A stretch of DNA of 64,000 nucleotides from Ophiocordyceps camponoti-saundersi (nom. inval.) (Eukaryota > Ascomycota > Sordariomycetes > Hypocreales > Ophiocordycipitaceae). The notes below the pieces were generated by a model that worked only from the letters and a program-made list of their open reading frames with translations, was not told the DNA's origin and searched no databases. This document shows positions 37,171 to 50,497 of the stretch, piece by piece. Made by a program: the position numbers and the translations under genes. The DNA is taken from the NCBI GenBank assembly GCA_003339415.1, contig PDHQ01000055.1, positions 62,001-126,000 of the forward strand, in the 5' to 3' direction. Each line of letters opens with the position of its first letter. Positions within the stretch are counted from its first letter, which is position 1.

Positions 37171-38052
37171 CGTAGGCGTTATAGCTTAATATACTCTTTT
37201 AGTAAGAATAAAATCGCCGCGGGATAAAAAAGCGCTTTAGTTAGATTATATAGCCTATATCTATTTACTCTTTTAAGGTATAGCTAGTTTAATTTAGCTT
37301 AGCTTTATCCTAGTCCCTTATAGCTATACTTCTTACTTAAAGCGCCCCGGCCCTCTTTTAAAATAAAACCTTATAAGACTTTTAATCGGAGGCTCTCTAT
37401 ACTAATCCCTTTTATTATATTTACTATTAAGTAATTTAATTAAGCGCTTAGAAATTTCCGCTAAAAGCGGATACTTATAAATAAGTTAAAAACTATTCCT
37501 TTTTTACTTATAAATAGCTATAATTCTAAGGCCGCTTTTAAGTTTCTAAATAAAAACTCCTTATTATTATACTTATTTAATAAACTTATAATTCCCTTAT
37601 AATAAAATATTTTAATAAGAATATTACTTTTCTATTTTTTTAATATAAGTTTTATTAAAATAATATATTTATAAATATAGTATATTTTATTTATAATTAT
37701 TATTATTATAAAGATTACTTTAATTATTAGCGTTATTAAAAGTTACTTTAGCTACTACCTCCTTTTAAATAGTTTTAAATAACTCTCTTTATAAACTTTA
37801 TAACTAAGCTACTTATTACCTTAAAGTCTTAGCTTTATTTTCTAATAATTATTATATGTTACTTATCTAAATATATTTAGCTTAAAGTTATAATATTTAT
37901 AAATATAAAGTAATATACTAAGTACTTTATTTAATATTAATTATAATTTTATAGCTTTTTTTATAAGTTAATTTCTAATTACGGTTTTAATTAGATAAGC
38001 TATTTTTAGTTTACTTTTTATTATCTTACTAAAGTTAATAAATTACTTTTTA

Positions 38053-38103
38053 TAATATATTATCTTTAAACTAATAAAAGTATAAAATATATAAATTAAA
38101 AAA
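38053..38103 (+). pseudogene. Gypsy-1 integrase fossil, copy B
   Basis: Same site as 914-961 in copy A, here reading IIYYL*TNKSIKYIN*. It lies downstream of RNase H, which sets the gypsy domain order. Confidence 0.8.
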
Positions 38104-39620
38104 TATAAGCTATTTTCTATTATATAATCTCCTTCTTATAATTTAACTAGCTACGCTATTTACTTACTTACTAGCTTACTTAAAATAATTAGGACTTATT
38201 TATAATAAATATAAGTCCTAACCGCTTACTTTATAATTTTAATATTACTTTTTTTAACCGGCTAGCAGAGGCGGCCGCGCTTATTTCTTCCCTAAAAAGC
38301 TAAGCTATAATATTTACGTATTTCCGTTATAATAGCGTTAAATTAATATAAGCCTTAATCGCTTAAGCTTAGTAATAATAATAAGACTCCTTAAATAAGT
38401 CTCGCTAATTTATAAAATAGTTTTAAATTAATAGCTTTATATAGCTTAACTTTACTTATATATAATTTAACTATTTATTTTAAAAGCTTAATTACTTTAA
38501 AAGTAAGTATAAGGTAATAGCTATATTAACGCTACTTATTATTACTTTTAATATATTACTTAATATTTACTTTATTTTTTATATTAATTTTATTAAGTAT
38601 ATTACTAGCGACTTTTTATTATATTAATTACTTACTAACTTTTAGCTAAATCTATTTTTTTATTTTTCTTATAATAACTTATCTCTTAATAAGTATAAAA
38701 TTAAAAATATCCTCGCTATAAAAAATACTAAAAGTTAGCGCTTATAAAGTAAAACGCTTTATTAACTTATTTTTATAAAATAAAAAAGTTATATTACTTT
38801 AACTTAAAAGCTACTTAATAGCTTTAAATATTATATAATATTAAAATATCTTAAGTTTATATAAAGGGATATATATTTTTATAATAGCTTTAAGTAAACT
38901 TAATTATATATTTATTTAAGCGCTTTTTATAGCTAGTTATCCCTTATAAGTAACCTCCCCTTTTTATTATATAAGTAAAAGTCTACTTACTCCTCCCCCC
39001 TCCTTATATTAGCTTTAAGCTAATATTTACCTCCTCCGCCTTTTTTCCGAAATCCTTTACTATAGTTAATTAACTTAAAAGATTATTATAACGCTAGCTA
39101 TAGCTTAGCGCTAATATTAACTTATAATAAATATATCCCTAAGCGGGGGAGGGTATATTATAAAACTAAGGGAATATTTAATATAATACTAATAGCGGGA
39201 ATTTTACCTATCCCGCTTTTAAGCTACGTGCGCTATATATAAGCGCTAATATAAACTTACTTTATTAATATATAATAAAAGAAAAGGATTAGTAATACGC
39301 GTAAGCGTTAAATAATTAAAAGCTAGGTAATATATATAAGTTAATAAAAGCGGCGTATTATAAGGCGGTAAGCGGGCTTAGTATATTATATAAACTAATT
39401 AATATTATAATTATTTAATAAGAAATATTATTTCTTTTTTTATTTTTACGCTCTTATATATTAATATTTACTTAGTAATTTATAATCTAAGTAGCTTATT
39501 TATTTTACTATTATTTAAAAATTTATTACTATTATTCCTTTTATTATTAAAAAAATACTTTATATTATAAAGTAAAAAGGTTAAAATTAATAGTAAAGGC
39601 GCCTTATTTTTATTATTATC

Positions 39621-39663
<43 letters not shown>

Positions 39664-40476
39664 TATTGCTAAGAATATACTATAAGTTAAAGTATATAAG
39701 GCGGGTATAGCGATTATATTATTAGTAGCGGGGCTAAGCGCGGAAAACTACTATTACTTAAGCGTAAAAAGGGCGTAAAGATTAGTCGCTAAGCGTAATA
39801 TAATATAAATAGCAGCTAGTATAATTTATAAGTAATTAATATAAATAAGAAACTTTAATATAAGCTAGGTATACTAGCTAGGGACTTTTTTAGCGTAAGG
39901 GTAAGTAAGTAAAATAATAGCTTATCTTTCTTTAATTATTATTTATAAGTTATAGATAGCTTATTATAAGCGTATATTTATAATAAAAAAGTATCTTTCT
40001 TAAAAGTACTATTTTCGCTACTATTTATACGCTTTATAAGCCGCCTTATAATTACGTTAATAATTAATATTATAGCTATTATAAAAGTTCTAAATATAAA
40101 GAGTATATAAATATTCTACTTTTTATAATATAGTAACGCTTTTATTATCTAAATCTCTTTTATAGTATATTTACTTATTATATAAAATAATAACTATAGC
40201 TAATTAAATAATATATTAATATAGCGAGATAATAACTTAATAAATATAAAAAGCTTAAAAAATAATAATAAAAAAAGAATTATAAGAATATAATAGCGGA
40301 ATAATAAAGTATAAAGCTTAAAGAAAAAAAATTACTTAGTAAAAGAAATAATATAACTAGCTTAAGGAGAAAAAGAAAAAAAAAGAAAATTTTTTTATAT
40401 AAGAGGTATTTTAACTTATACCTTATATATATTTATATTATAGCTAGAAATACTTTTTTCCTAAAGCGGCGGGGTA

Positions 40477-40726
40477 TATAAGGGATTTAGGCTACGCTTA
40501 AATAGCTAAGTTATATAAAAGGTACTTAGTTAAGTTTACATATATAACGGGCGTGGGGTATATATAAGTATATATTATAAGTTAGCGCCGCGCGCGGGAT
40601 AAGCGTAAGCTATATATAAACTATAACCTTAAGTATATATACTATATATATTTTAGAACTTTTTAAGTTATTCTATATTAATAAAGTTAGCTTTTTATAA
40701 ATATTAAAAAGTATAAAACTTTTATA
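40477..40726 (+). repeat. Gypsy-1 3' LTR, copy B (250 bp)
   Basis: It starts TATAAGGGATTTAGGC just after the purine tract and ends AAAACTTTTATA. Same length as the copy C LTRs. Confidence 0.9.
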
Positions 40727-41027
40727 TTAATTAGTTAATTTCCTTAAAGAATTTTAAAATAAATAAGCTAGTATTATTAGTAATTTATATATTTAATATA
40801 TAAAAAAGATAATAAAAATATTAAAAATAGTATTTTATAAATACCTTAGCTATATTATTTTTTATACTTAATAATATAATAATAATCTTACTTAGCTTAT
40901 AAATAAAAGTTTAAATATAATTATATTTAAAGCGGTTCTTTAATATTACTTTCTTATTATAAGCGATATACTTTTATATAAAAATTAAATAAGTAAAAAG
41001 TATAATAAACTTAGTATAAAGGAGAAA
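40727..41027. other. AT-rich spacer between gypsy-1 B and LINE-A
   Basis: No frame or repeat partner is recognised. It ends with CTTAGTATAAAGGAGAAACC just before LINE-A similarity begins. Confidence 0.55.
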
Positions 41028-42087
41028 CCTTTTACGAAAACGGGATAGGACTTATTACTTAATCTTTCGCTTTTTACTATATATTTATTACCGAGAAGGA
41101 GTTAATAGCGCCTATAGCGGCTTCGGCCGGGGCTTAAAGGGCAGGTAACGCGCCTATAGCCGTAAATAGGGGTACGCGGGGACTAGGATAGTTCTTATAG
41201 CACCCCTAGTCTAGCTAAAGATAATATAATAATAGTATTAGAATAAGAGGAGAAGCGGAGTAAATATAAGACTTTTATAATAGTAATATAAAGGAAGCTT
41301 ATAATAAACTAGCCGCGGTAATACTTACCATAGCGTTCTCCGACGCTTAAAATATTATAATAGCTTTTAAAGCTAAACTCTATAAAAAATTCGTAACCCC
41401 CCTAAATTAAAATATTACCTAACTTTTACTTAAGATTACTAAGTTAATTAAGAAAATAGTTACTTAAGCTATATAAAAGGCACTCTTATAAATTATTAGC
41501 CTTAATATTAGTCTAACTTAGCTATTATAAGCTTTTATAGCTATTATTAGCGGTATAATAATTAAACTTATTTTTAGTTATTTTAATAAAAAAGTTATTA
41601 TATTTATAAAAAATATTATAATTAATATAAATATTTTATAGCTAATTTTATAAAAGATTATATAAGCTACGAATATAGCTTTAAAATACGAGGCTATATT
41701 AGCTATAAGATAACTTTTTAGTAAAAATATAATAATTATATTTTATTTAAAATATAAGAGATAAGTAAGCTTAGTTAAGTAAATCCTTATTATTTTTAGT
41801 AAAGGGGCGGTTTATAGCTAAAAAACCTTCTTTATTATAGCGAAGGGAGTATAAGTAGGGGCCGCTTATAATAACTAAAATATACTCTTATAGTAAATTA
41901 AAAAATATAATAAAGTTAATATTACCTAAGTTTAAGCGCTCTAGCCTTATAATAAGGGAGCTATATATACTTATATTATCTTAAAACTTACTAATATAAT
42001 AAACGCTAATAAACTTATATAAAATAACTTAATTATAAATATAGAAATCTCTTATATAGAAGTTTATAATAATATAATATAACCTTA

Positions 42088-42190
42088 ATAATATTACTAA
42101 TATTATTAATATAAGTATATAGTAAAATACTACTAAAAGTAGCTATATTATAAAATATATATAGCTATAATATACTTAGAAAAGGAGAGT
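42088..42190 (+). pseudogene. LINE-A ORF1 zinc-knuckle fossil
   Basis: Read in frame: QYYQYYQYKYIVKYY, then a second unit with YYKIYIA and a YLEKE ending. Replacing Tyr by Cys/His at the expected places gives C-x2-C-x4-H-x4-C followed by a second knuckle, the pattern found at the end of Tad-type ORF1 (Gag-like RNA-binding protein). Confidence 0.75.
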
Positions 42191-42596
42191 ATATATCTAG
42201 CCTTTATTAAAACTAATATTAAAAACTATATTCTATATAAAGGGAACTACGCCTTATAATCTTAAAATTACCTTACCGCGAAAATATATTAAGATTAAAT
42301 ATATAATAACTATATATACTAACTTTATAAATTTTAAAACTACTCCTAGCTAACTTAATTTTAAATTAGTAATAGCTTTACTAAAATTTAGTTTTAAAAA
42401 TAGTTATATATAGCCCTTATATAATTATAAGCTATACTCCGCTTTAATATAAACGATAAACCCGCCTTAGCACCGAAAAAAGACTAAGGCGGGAGCGGCG
42501 TTACTTTTAGATCTTATAGCGGATAGGGTAGCGGCAAAGCTTAGAGAACCTATCCTCCCCTTTTTACCCTTTCCCCTTTTATTATACCCTCCTCTA

Positions 42597-42612
42597 CCCC
42601 CCCCCCCCCCCC
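42597..42612 (+). repeat. Homopolymer run of 16 C
   Basis: An unbroken C16 in the inter-ORF region of LINE-A, followed after five T by a C9 run. Notable in DNA that is otherwise nearly all A/T. Confidence 0.9.
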
Positions 42613-43050
42613 TTTTTCCCCCCCCTCCTTTACCTTAATATAATCGTAAACTTTTACTTTTATTACTCCTAATAAAGATTAAGACTTTTTTTTAGAATAT
42701 ATAAAAGCGTAATTATCTTATTTATACCGCGCTTTATAGCCTTATTAGCTATAATCTTATTTATTTATAGGAATTATAACGTAACTAATTCGGACGCCTT
42801 TTACTTCTTAGTATCTTATTATATAAACTTATAAATTTTAATAACTAAGTAATTCTTTATATTTATAAATAATTAAATTTTTCCTTTTAGATATTTTTTA
42901 TTATACTTAATATAGCTTTTATCCTCTTTTATACCGAACTTTTATTATAAATTATATTTATTTACTTACCCTTATTAGTAATTTAGTTTAGCCCCCTTTT
43001 ATAGCGTAACTTTTTTTACCTTAACTTAACCCTAATAGCTACCCTTTTAT

Positions 43051-43085
43051 ATAGCGATTTTAACTTTTATTACCTTTTATAAAAT
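43051..43085 (+). pseudogene. LINE-A ORF2 APE endonuclease fossil
   Basis: It reads YSDFNFYYLL*NY, matching the apurinic-endonuclease motif G-D-F-N-x-H-H-P-x-W. The APE domain nicks target DNA for target-primed reverse transcription in LINEs. Confidence 0.75.
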
Positions 43086-44069
43086 TACTATAAAAAATCC
43101 TCTTTTAAAATAGCTAATTTTCTTAATCTTATAACTAGCCTTTATCTTAGACTTATTACGCCTCTAAGCGAGGTTACTTAGGAAATATATAATAAATAAA
43201 CTAGTATTATTAACTTAGCTTAAGCTACGCTAAATTACTAAGCGATATATTAAGGAAATAACCTTAACCTTATCGGCTCCGACTATATTCCGTAAGTTAT
43301 CTATATAAATACTAACCTCCGCTTTAATATTATATTAACTAAAATCTAGCGCTCTTTTTACTTAGATATATTTATAGCTAAGGTATAGAACTAACTTAAG
43401 CTTAAACTATATTATATTTTTTTACTTAAAAACTTAAAAAGAGTAGTTAACTTATTATATAAATAGCTAAAAATAATAATAGAGATTATAATACTATTAT
43501 ATATTTATATATATTTTACGATATAATATTAGTAAAATTAAATAATAGTAGCTATTATAGCGGCTACTAAGTAAGCTTAAAAATATTAAAGAGCTAACTT
43601 TACTAACTCTTATTAGTAAAATTATTAAAAAATAACGAAAATATAGAAGTCCGTAATTAGCGCGGCCCGCTATAGCGCCTAGCGTAATTTTCTTAATAAT
43701 ATCTCGATAAACTTAGTAATATTTTAAATAATAAAATATTAAGCTTAGCTTTAAAGCTAGGCCTTACTAAAGCTTATATATATACTAACGCTATAGAAAA
43801 GCCTTAACTTAAACTTAATATTTACTTTTTTAGATAAAGCGATTTTACTTAGCTAATAATTCTTCTCTACTCTTACCGCCTTAGCCCCTCCTTTTACTTT
43901 AAATAAACTTTTCCCTTTTTTCTATATTAAATATTTAATTATTACTAATAATATTTACTTTACCTTTTTCTTAATTACTTTATAGAAATCCGCTAGCTTT
44001 AATAAGATTTTAGTTAAGTTCTTAAAAAGATATAAACCCCCCTTTATCTAAATTTTCTAAAAAATCTTT

Positions 44070-44860
44070 TAAAGCTATATTAATAGCGGCTACTTCCTAT
44101 TACGATTTAAAGCCTCTAATATTATAATTATCTATAAAGTAAGTAAACTACTAACTATATATTATACCTTAAGCGAGTATAAGCTAATTTTACTCCTTAA
44201 TATAATAAGGAAAGTTTTAGAAATAATTATTATTAGGAAAATAGCGTTTATAGTAAAAGCGGCTAATATCCTCCTAAATAGCTAAATAAGTAATAAGCTA
44301 TAACGCTTTATTAATACCGTAATCCTTATATTTACTAAAACTATTAAAATTATCTAAAACTAAGATAATATCGCCTTACTTTTTTTACTAAACTTTACTA
44401 AAGCTTTTAATTATATTTATTATAATAAGCTAATAATTATTCTTAATTACTTAAGCTTTCCCGAATAAGTTATAGCGTTTATTTATTCTTATCTTATTAT
44501 TAAAACCTTATAATTTAAGTTTAACTATAAGCTTAGTAATACTTTCCTAATTTAATAAAAAATCTCTTAAAAGTCCCTTATATTATTAGTCCTTTTCTTA
44601 TTATATATATCCTTATTATATTAATATCTAAACTTAGTAACTAAATTACTTATAATAAGCTTCGCTAATAATATTAATATATTTAATATTAGATACGATA
44701 AAGCTTAAGTACTCTTTTAACTTAAGTAAGCGTAGTAAATTTATAAATAATAAGCTCTTAAGTATAAAATAACTTTTTAGCTAGCTAAAAGTAAGTTAAT
44801 ATATTTTACGAAAGCTAAAAAAGCGGATATAACCTAGCTTTAGCTTAGTATAAAAATAGT
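44070..44860 (+). pseudogene. LINE-A ORF2 reverse transcriptase fossil
   Basis: The RT entry motif reads SEYKLILLLNIIRKVL at 44,171-44,218, the mutated form of the YRPI.LLN..GK.LE motif of non-LTR RTs. Further on, LANNINIF at about 44,660 corresponds to the A-D-D catalytic box, with both Asp changed to Asn. A KSKLIYFTKAKK segment follows at about 44,780-44,820. The order and spacing suit Tad-clade ORF2. Confidence 0.8.
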
Positions 44861-47330
44861 ATAGCTTATATAAAAAGCGAGATTTTTAAAAATCTAGCTA
44901 TATCGTAAATTTTAATAAAAATCTTACTTTTTAAAACTTATTATTAAACTTAAGCGCTAATACCTAGCCCTTATTAAGATTATTATATTAATATAAGGTT
45001 ATACCTTATTAAAAGTAAAAGAGGTATATATTAAAGCTATTAGATTAGCGATTATATTTAATATATTTTAGTTTACCCTACTTACGTAACTAAGGGGGAA
45101 ATTATATAGCCTTATTATAAAAGCGCTAGCTATAGAATAATCCAAATATTTAAAAATTATTATTAAAGCTTATAAAGCTACCCTTTTTTATTATATTAAA
45201 ATAAAAGCTTTTATCCCCCCCCTTAACTTATATTTTACTTATTAGATAGCTTATATTTATTACCGCTTTTAATATATAAGTATAGTAAACCTTATCCGCA
45301 CCGCGGTAAAGAAAGCTACTAAGTAAGTTAAATATAAGCGTAGGAGGCGCCCTTATTAATAAAAATATTAAATATTATAAAACTTAAAAGAATTTTATAA
45401 GATATAAACTAAACTTAAACTAAAGGTAAGATATATATAATATAACTTTAATATTAGATTTCGAGAAAAATAGCTCCTCCGATAATATTCCTAAAAAAGT
45501 AAGCTTAAGAAATATAGGTAATCTTATAGCTACCCCGTTAATAAACCGCTATAGCTTAAAGCTAAGACCGCCTTATATATTTACGAAGAATTTCTTAAAT
45601 TTATTAGTATAATACTTATATAATTTTAAATTAAATATATTAAACTTAATTCCTTTTTCTAAGCTTATAAGGTTTTTAAAATAATTTTAAAATAATATTT
45701 TTATAATAGCGGGGATAAAATAATACCGTATATCTTTCTTAACTATATTTTTATTTATAAAGATAAGCTACTTTTTAATACTAACTAGCGACTAATATAG
45801 GACTAATATAACCTTACTAAAGCGCTTAATAACTTTTAATTTATAGCTAAACTTATATATTAGTTTCTTTTACTTAAATAATTACGCTAATTTAACCTTA
45901 TAATATTATTTTATAAAAGTAAAATAGATAAGGGAGATAAGGCCTTTAGCTTTATAATAAATATATAAAAATTATTTTATAGTAATAATTTTATTATTTA
46001 TCTTACTAGCTACTTACTTAGCCTTAAAGCTAAACTATCTTAATTATATATAAGGTATTAACTTAATTATATAAAGCGCGGAACTAACCGCGCTTATTAT
46101 AGCTATAGCCTTAGCTATAGCCTTAACTTTAATTATAATTATAAGTATAAATTAAAGCTATTTACTCCTTTTTACTACTAGCTTCTTCTCCTTACTAAAT
46201 ATAATATAATCGCTAACTAGTATTATAAAATTTTTATTATTAGATATATTATTAACTAAACTATTTTAAATAAGATTAGGGATCTTTTTATAAAAAGGTA
46301 GCGTAATTATAATATAAGCGCTAGTAATATCCTCTTTAGCGGCGGGGGTAACCTTAACGCTTAAAGTAGGAGTAATCTTAAGCTTACTAAGCTTATTAGC
46401 TTTTAACTTAAACTTAGACTTAATAAGTACTAAAGCGGAAGCGGAACTAATAATAAGAGGCGAAATATAGAGGATAGGAGGATAATTAGTAAGAGATAAG
46501 CTTTCTTATAAGCGCGCGTTATTCTTAATAATATAGTAGATATAATATAGCTTTTTAATTAACTATTTAAAAAAGTTAATTACTTATATATAAAAAATAC
46601 GCTATTTTTATATTTAAGCTAATATAATAATAATAAGTTAATTAGCGCTAGTTAAACTTTTAGTTACTTTAATAATAAGGTTCTTCTTAATAGCGGGAGG
46701 TTATAAGCTTTAAAGCGGTATATAGCTAGCGGCTACTTATATAACTTAATTAGCGTAAATATTATTATAACGCGTAATAGCGCGTATTTTTTTAACGCGC
46801 TAAATTATATTTTTCTATTATACTTATTAATATAAAACTTACTACGGACTTAATATAACCTTAATATTACTTATTATTTAGGCGTTACGATTAAAGCTTA
46901 GCTAATAAGTAACCTTAACTATAGCGCGAATAATATTAGCTATAGCGAGATTATTAATTAGCTAATACTTAGTATAATTATTCGCATATTTAATATAAGC
47001 TACGCTTAGATAGTTTACCTTAGTTATTAGCAGATACGGATATACGCTAAGGCTAAGTACTTACTTTTTTATACCTAATAAAAATCCTTAAAGCTAATAA
47101 GCGTATTAATATACTCTACGTAAAATACCGCTTAAGGAAAGTTAAATTTAGCGGGTATTTTACTCTAATATAAGTTAGCTATAAACTAGTTACGCGCGCT
47201 AAGAATTCTTATATAATTAAAATTATTAAAAAAATAATAAGATAATAATAGCCCGCTTATACTAATAAAAGTAACCCCCCTTTTTTCTATATACTTTTAA
47301 GCTTTAAATTACTAATTTATAAAAACTAAC

Positions 47331-47361
47331 TTTCTAATTAGGAAAGCTTCCTAATTAGAAA
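47331..47361 (+). repeat. 12-bp inverted repeat in the LINE-A 3' UTR
   Basis: The arms TTTCTAATTAGG and CCTAATTAGAAA are perfectly complementary around a 7-base centre AAAGCTT, giving a possible RNA hairpin near the 3' end. Confidence 0.75.
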
Positions 47362-47760
47362 AGCTTAAAAAAGAGGTATATACCTAAGTATATATTATAT
47401 ATAAAGGAGGTACGTAGCTATATACTTAAAAGTTAAGTAATATATACTTAAAGGCTAGGGAGGTACGTACCGGCACGTATAAGTAATACGTACCGCTGCT
47501 ATTATTATTTTTTCCTTATCTTATCTATTTCTTCTTATCTTTCTTTACGTTATATAGTATTACCGTGGTCCGTAACTAACGGTTATTTTCTTTATACGCG
47601 TAAAGCGCCTAGCCCGGCCCCGAGCCGGACGCGGTTTTACTATATAGCGGGGGGTTTTACCTCTTTTAGGAGGGTTTTTCCTACTTAACTTACTACTAAG
47701 GTTCTAGCAGCTACTTTTATAGCCTCTAAAGTATAATAATAATAATAATAATAAACTTAG

Positions 47761-48010
47761 TATAAAGGTCCTATACTTTTTAATATTTATAAGAAGCTAA
47801 CTCTATTAATATAGAATAACTTAAGAGGTTTTAAAATATATACGGTATATATACTTAAGGTTATAATTTATATATAGCCCGCGCTTATGCCGCGCGCGGC
47901 GCTAACTAATTATATATACTTATATATACTTTACGCTTATTATACGCGCGGACTTAACTAAGCACCTTTTATATAACTTAGCTATTCGGGCGTAGCCCGA
48001 ATCCCTTATA
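47761..48010 (-). repeat. Gypsy-1 copy C left LTR (3' LTR, 250 bp)
   Basis: It begins TATAAAGGTCC right after CTTAG and ends AATCCCTTATA. Confidence 0.94.
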
Positions 48011-50449
48011 TATTTTATTACTCTAAGAAAAGAGTATTTCTAGCCGCGGTATATATATATATAAGGTATAAGTTAAAATACCTCTTATATAGAAAATTTT
48101 TCTTCCTCCTTTTTCTTTTTTCTCCTTAAGCTAATTATATTATTTTTCCTTACTAAGTAAATATTTCCCTAAGCCCTATACTTTATTACTCTACTATTAT
48201 ATTCTTATAATTTTTTTTTCTATTATTATCGTTATCTAAGCTCTTTATAGCTATTTATTTTTTTTTATTTATTATTATTATTTTTTAAGCTTTTTATATT
48301 TATTAAGTTATTATATTACCGCCTTAATATATTATTTAATTAGTTATAGTTACCGCCTTATATAATAAGTAGCTATATTATAAAAGGGGATTTAGATAAT
48401 AAAGATATCGCTATATTATAAAAGGTAAAATATTTATATACTTTTTATATTTAAGACTTTTATAATAGCTATAATATTAATTACTAACACGGTTATAAGA
48501 TAGCTTATAAAGTATATAAGTAGTAGCGAAAATAGTACTTTTAGGAAAAATACTTTTTTATTATAGATATACGCTTATAATAAGCTATTTACGACCTATA
48601 AATAATAGTTAGGGAAAGATAAGCTATTACCTTACTTACTTACCCCTATGCTAAAAAAATACCTAGCTAGCGCGCCTAGCTTATAATAGAGTTTTTTACT
48701 TATATTAACTACTTATAAATTATATTAGCTATTATTTATATTATATTACGCCTAGTAACTAATTTTTACGCCTTTTTTATACTTAAGTAATAATAGTTTT
48801 TCGCGCTTATCCTTACTATTAGTAATATAATTACTATACTTACCCTATATACCTTAACTTATAGTATTTTTTAATAATAATATAATAATAATAATAATAA
48901 TAATAATAAGGCGCCCTTACCGCTAGCCTTAACTTTTTCGCTTTATAATATAAAGCGTTTTTTTAGTAATAAAAAAAATAATAGCGATAAATTTTTAAAT
49001 AATAGCAAGATAAGTAAGCTACTTAAATTATAGACTACTAAGCAGATATTAACGCGCGGAAGTAAAAAAATAAAAAAAAAATAATATCTCCTATTAAATA
49101 ATTATAGCGTTAATTAGTTTATATAATATATTAAGCTTACTTATTACCTTACTATATATTACCTTTATTAACTTATATATATTACTTAGCTTTTAATTAC
49201 TTAACGCTTATATATAATACTTATCCTCCCCTCTTATTATATATTAATAAAGCGAGCTTATATTAGCGCTTATATATAGCGCGCGCGGCCTAGGAGCGAG
49301 ATAAGCGAAACTCCCGCTATTAGTATTATATTAAATATTCTCCTAGCTTTAAGGTATACCCTCCCCCGCTTAGGGATATATCTATTATAAGTTAATATTA
49401 GCGCTAAGCTATAGCTAATATTATAATAATCTCCTAAGTTACTTAACTATAATAAAGGATTATAAGAAAAAGGCGGAGAAAGTAAATATTAGCTTAAAGC
49501 TAATATAAGGAGGGAGAAGGAGTAAGTAAATAAGGAATAAAAGGGAATAAGAGGTAAGGGGGTAATATTATATTTATATAATAAGGGGGAAAGTTACTTA
49601 AAGGGGATAATTAGCTATAAAAGGCGCTTAAATAAATATATAGTTAAGTTTATTTTAAGCTATTATAAAAATATATATTTTTTTATATAAACTTAAAATA
49701 GTTTAATATTATATAATATTTAAAGTTATTAAGTAGCTTTTAAGATAAAATACTATAACTTTTCTATTTTATAAGGATAAGTTAATAAGGTATCTTACCT
49801 TATAAGCGCTAACTTTTAGCGTTCTTTATAGTAAGGATTTCCTTAACTTTATATTTATTAAAAGATAAGTTATTATAAGAAAGATAAAGGAGGAGATTTA
49901 GCTAGGAGTTAATAATTAATTAAAATAGTAAAAAGTTACTAGTAATACGCTTAATAAGGTTAATATAAAAAGTAAGGTAAATACTAAGTAATATATCGAA
50001 AATAATAATAAGTAGCGTTAATATAGCTATTACCTTATACTTACTTTTAAGGTAATTAAGCTTCTAAGATAAATAGTTAAATTATATATAGGTAAAGTTA
50101 AGCTATATAAAGTTATTAATTTAAAACTATTCTATAAGTTAGCGAGACTTATTTAAGGAGTCTTATTACCGTTATTAAGCTTAGGTAATAAAAGCTTATA
50201 TTAATTTAATATTATTATAAAGAAAATAAGTAAATACTATAGCTTAGCTTTTTAGGGAAAAGATAAGGGTAGCCGCCTCCGCTAGCTAGTTAAGAAAGGT
50301 AATATTAAAGCTATAAAGTAAGTAATTAAGATTAATATTTATTATAAATAAGTCTTAATTATTTAAAATAAGCTAATAAGTAAGTAAGTAGCGCGGCTAG
50401 TTAAATTATAAGAAAAAGATTATATAATAAAAAATAGCTTATATTTCTT

Positions 50450-50497
50450 AGTTTATATATTTTATACTTTTATTAGTTTAGAGGTAATATATTATAA
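50450..50497 (-). pseudogene. Gypsy-1 integrase fossil, copy C
   Basis: On minus it reads IIYYL*TNKSIKYIN, equivalent to the copy A and B sites. It lies about 1.9 kb downstream of RT in element order. Confidence 0.75.

Larger units (their letters stand above)
35875..40726 (+). mobile_element. Gypsy-1 copy B: pol region to 3' LTR, 5'-truncated
   Basis: It matches copy C from about 52,680 down to 47,761, so it lacks the 5' LTR and gag. Order on the + strand: reverse transcriptase (36,020-36,500), RNase H (about 36,955-37,170), integrase (to about 38,110), a long 3' region with a TTA/ATT microsatellite (39,610-39,665), a purine tract AAAGCGGCGGGG (40,463-40,474), and the 3' LTR. The domain order RT-RNase H-integrase makes it Ty3/gypsy. 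All frames are closed by RIP. Confidence 0.92.
41028..47755 (+). mobile_element. LINE-A: near full-length Tad-like non-LTR retrotransposon (RIPped)
   Basis: About 6.7 kb on the + strand. ORF1 carries paired zinc knuckles (42,088-42,190). A C-rich inter-ORF stretch (42,530-42,645) precedes ORF2, which has an APE endonuclease motif (43,051-43,085) and RT landmarks (about 44,070-44,860). A 3' UTR follows with a GGGGGGTTTTACC block and a TAA-type tail ending at 47,755. This order (knuckle ORF1, APE, RT, simple-repeat tail) is that of the fungal Tad clade. Its 5' end is repeated inverted at 35,106-35,872. The tail is directly abutted by the gypsy-1 copy C duplication. Confidence 0.87.

Noticed and set aside
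41028..41795. Terminal inverted repeat of a large DNA transposon with 35,106-35,872
   Set aside because: The right arm continues into a LINE with ORF1 knuckles, APE and RT; the left arm is a fragment of the same LINE.
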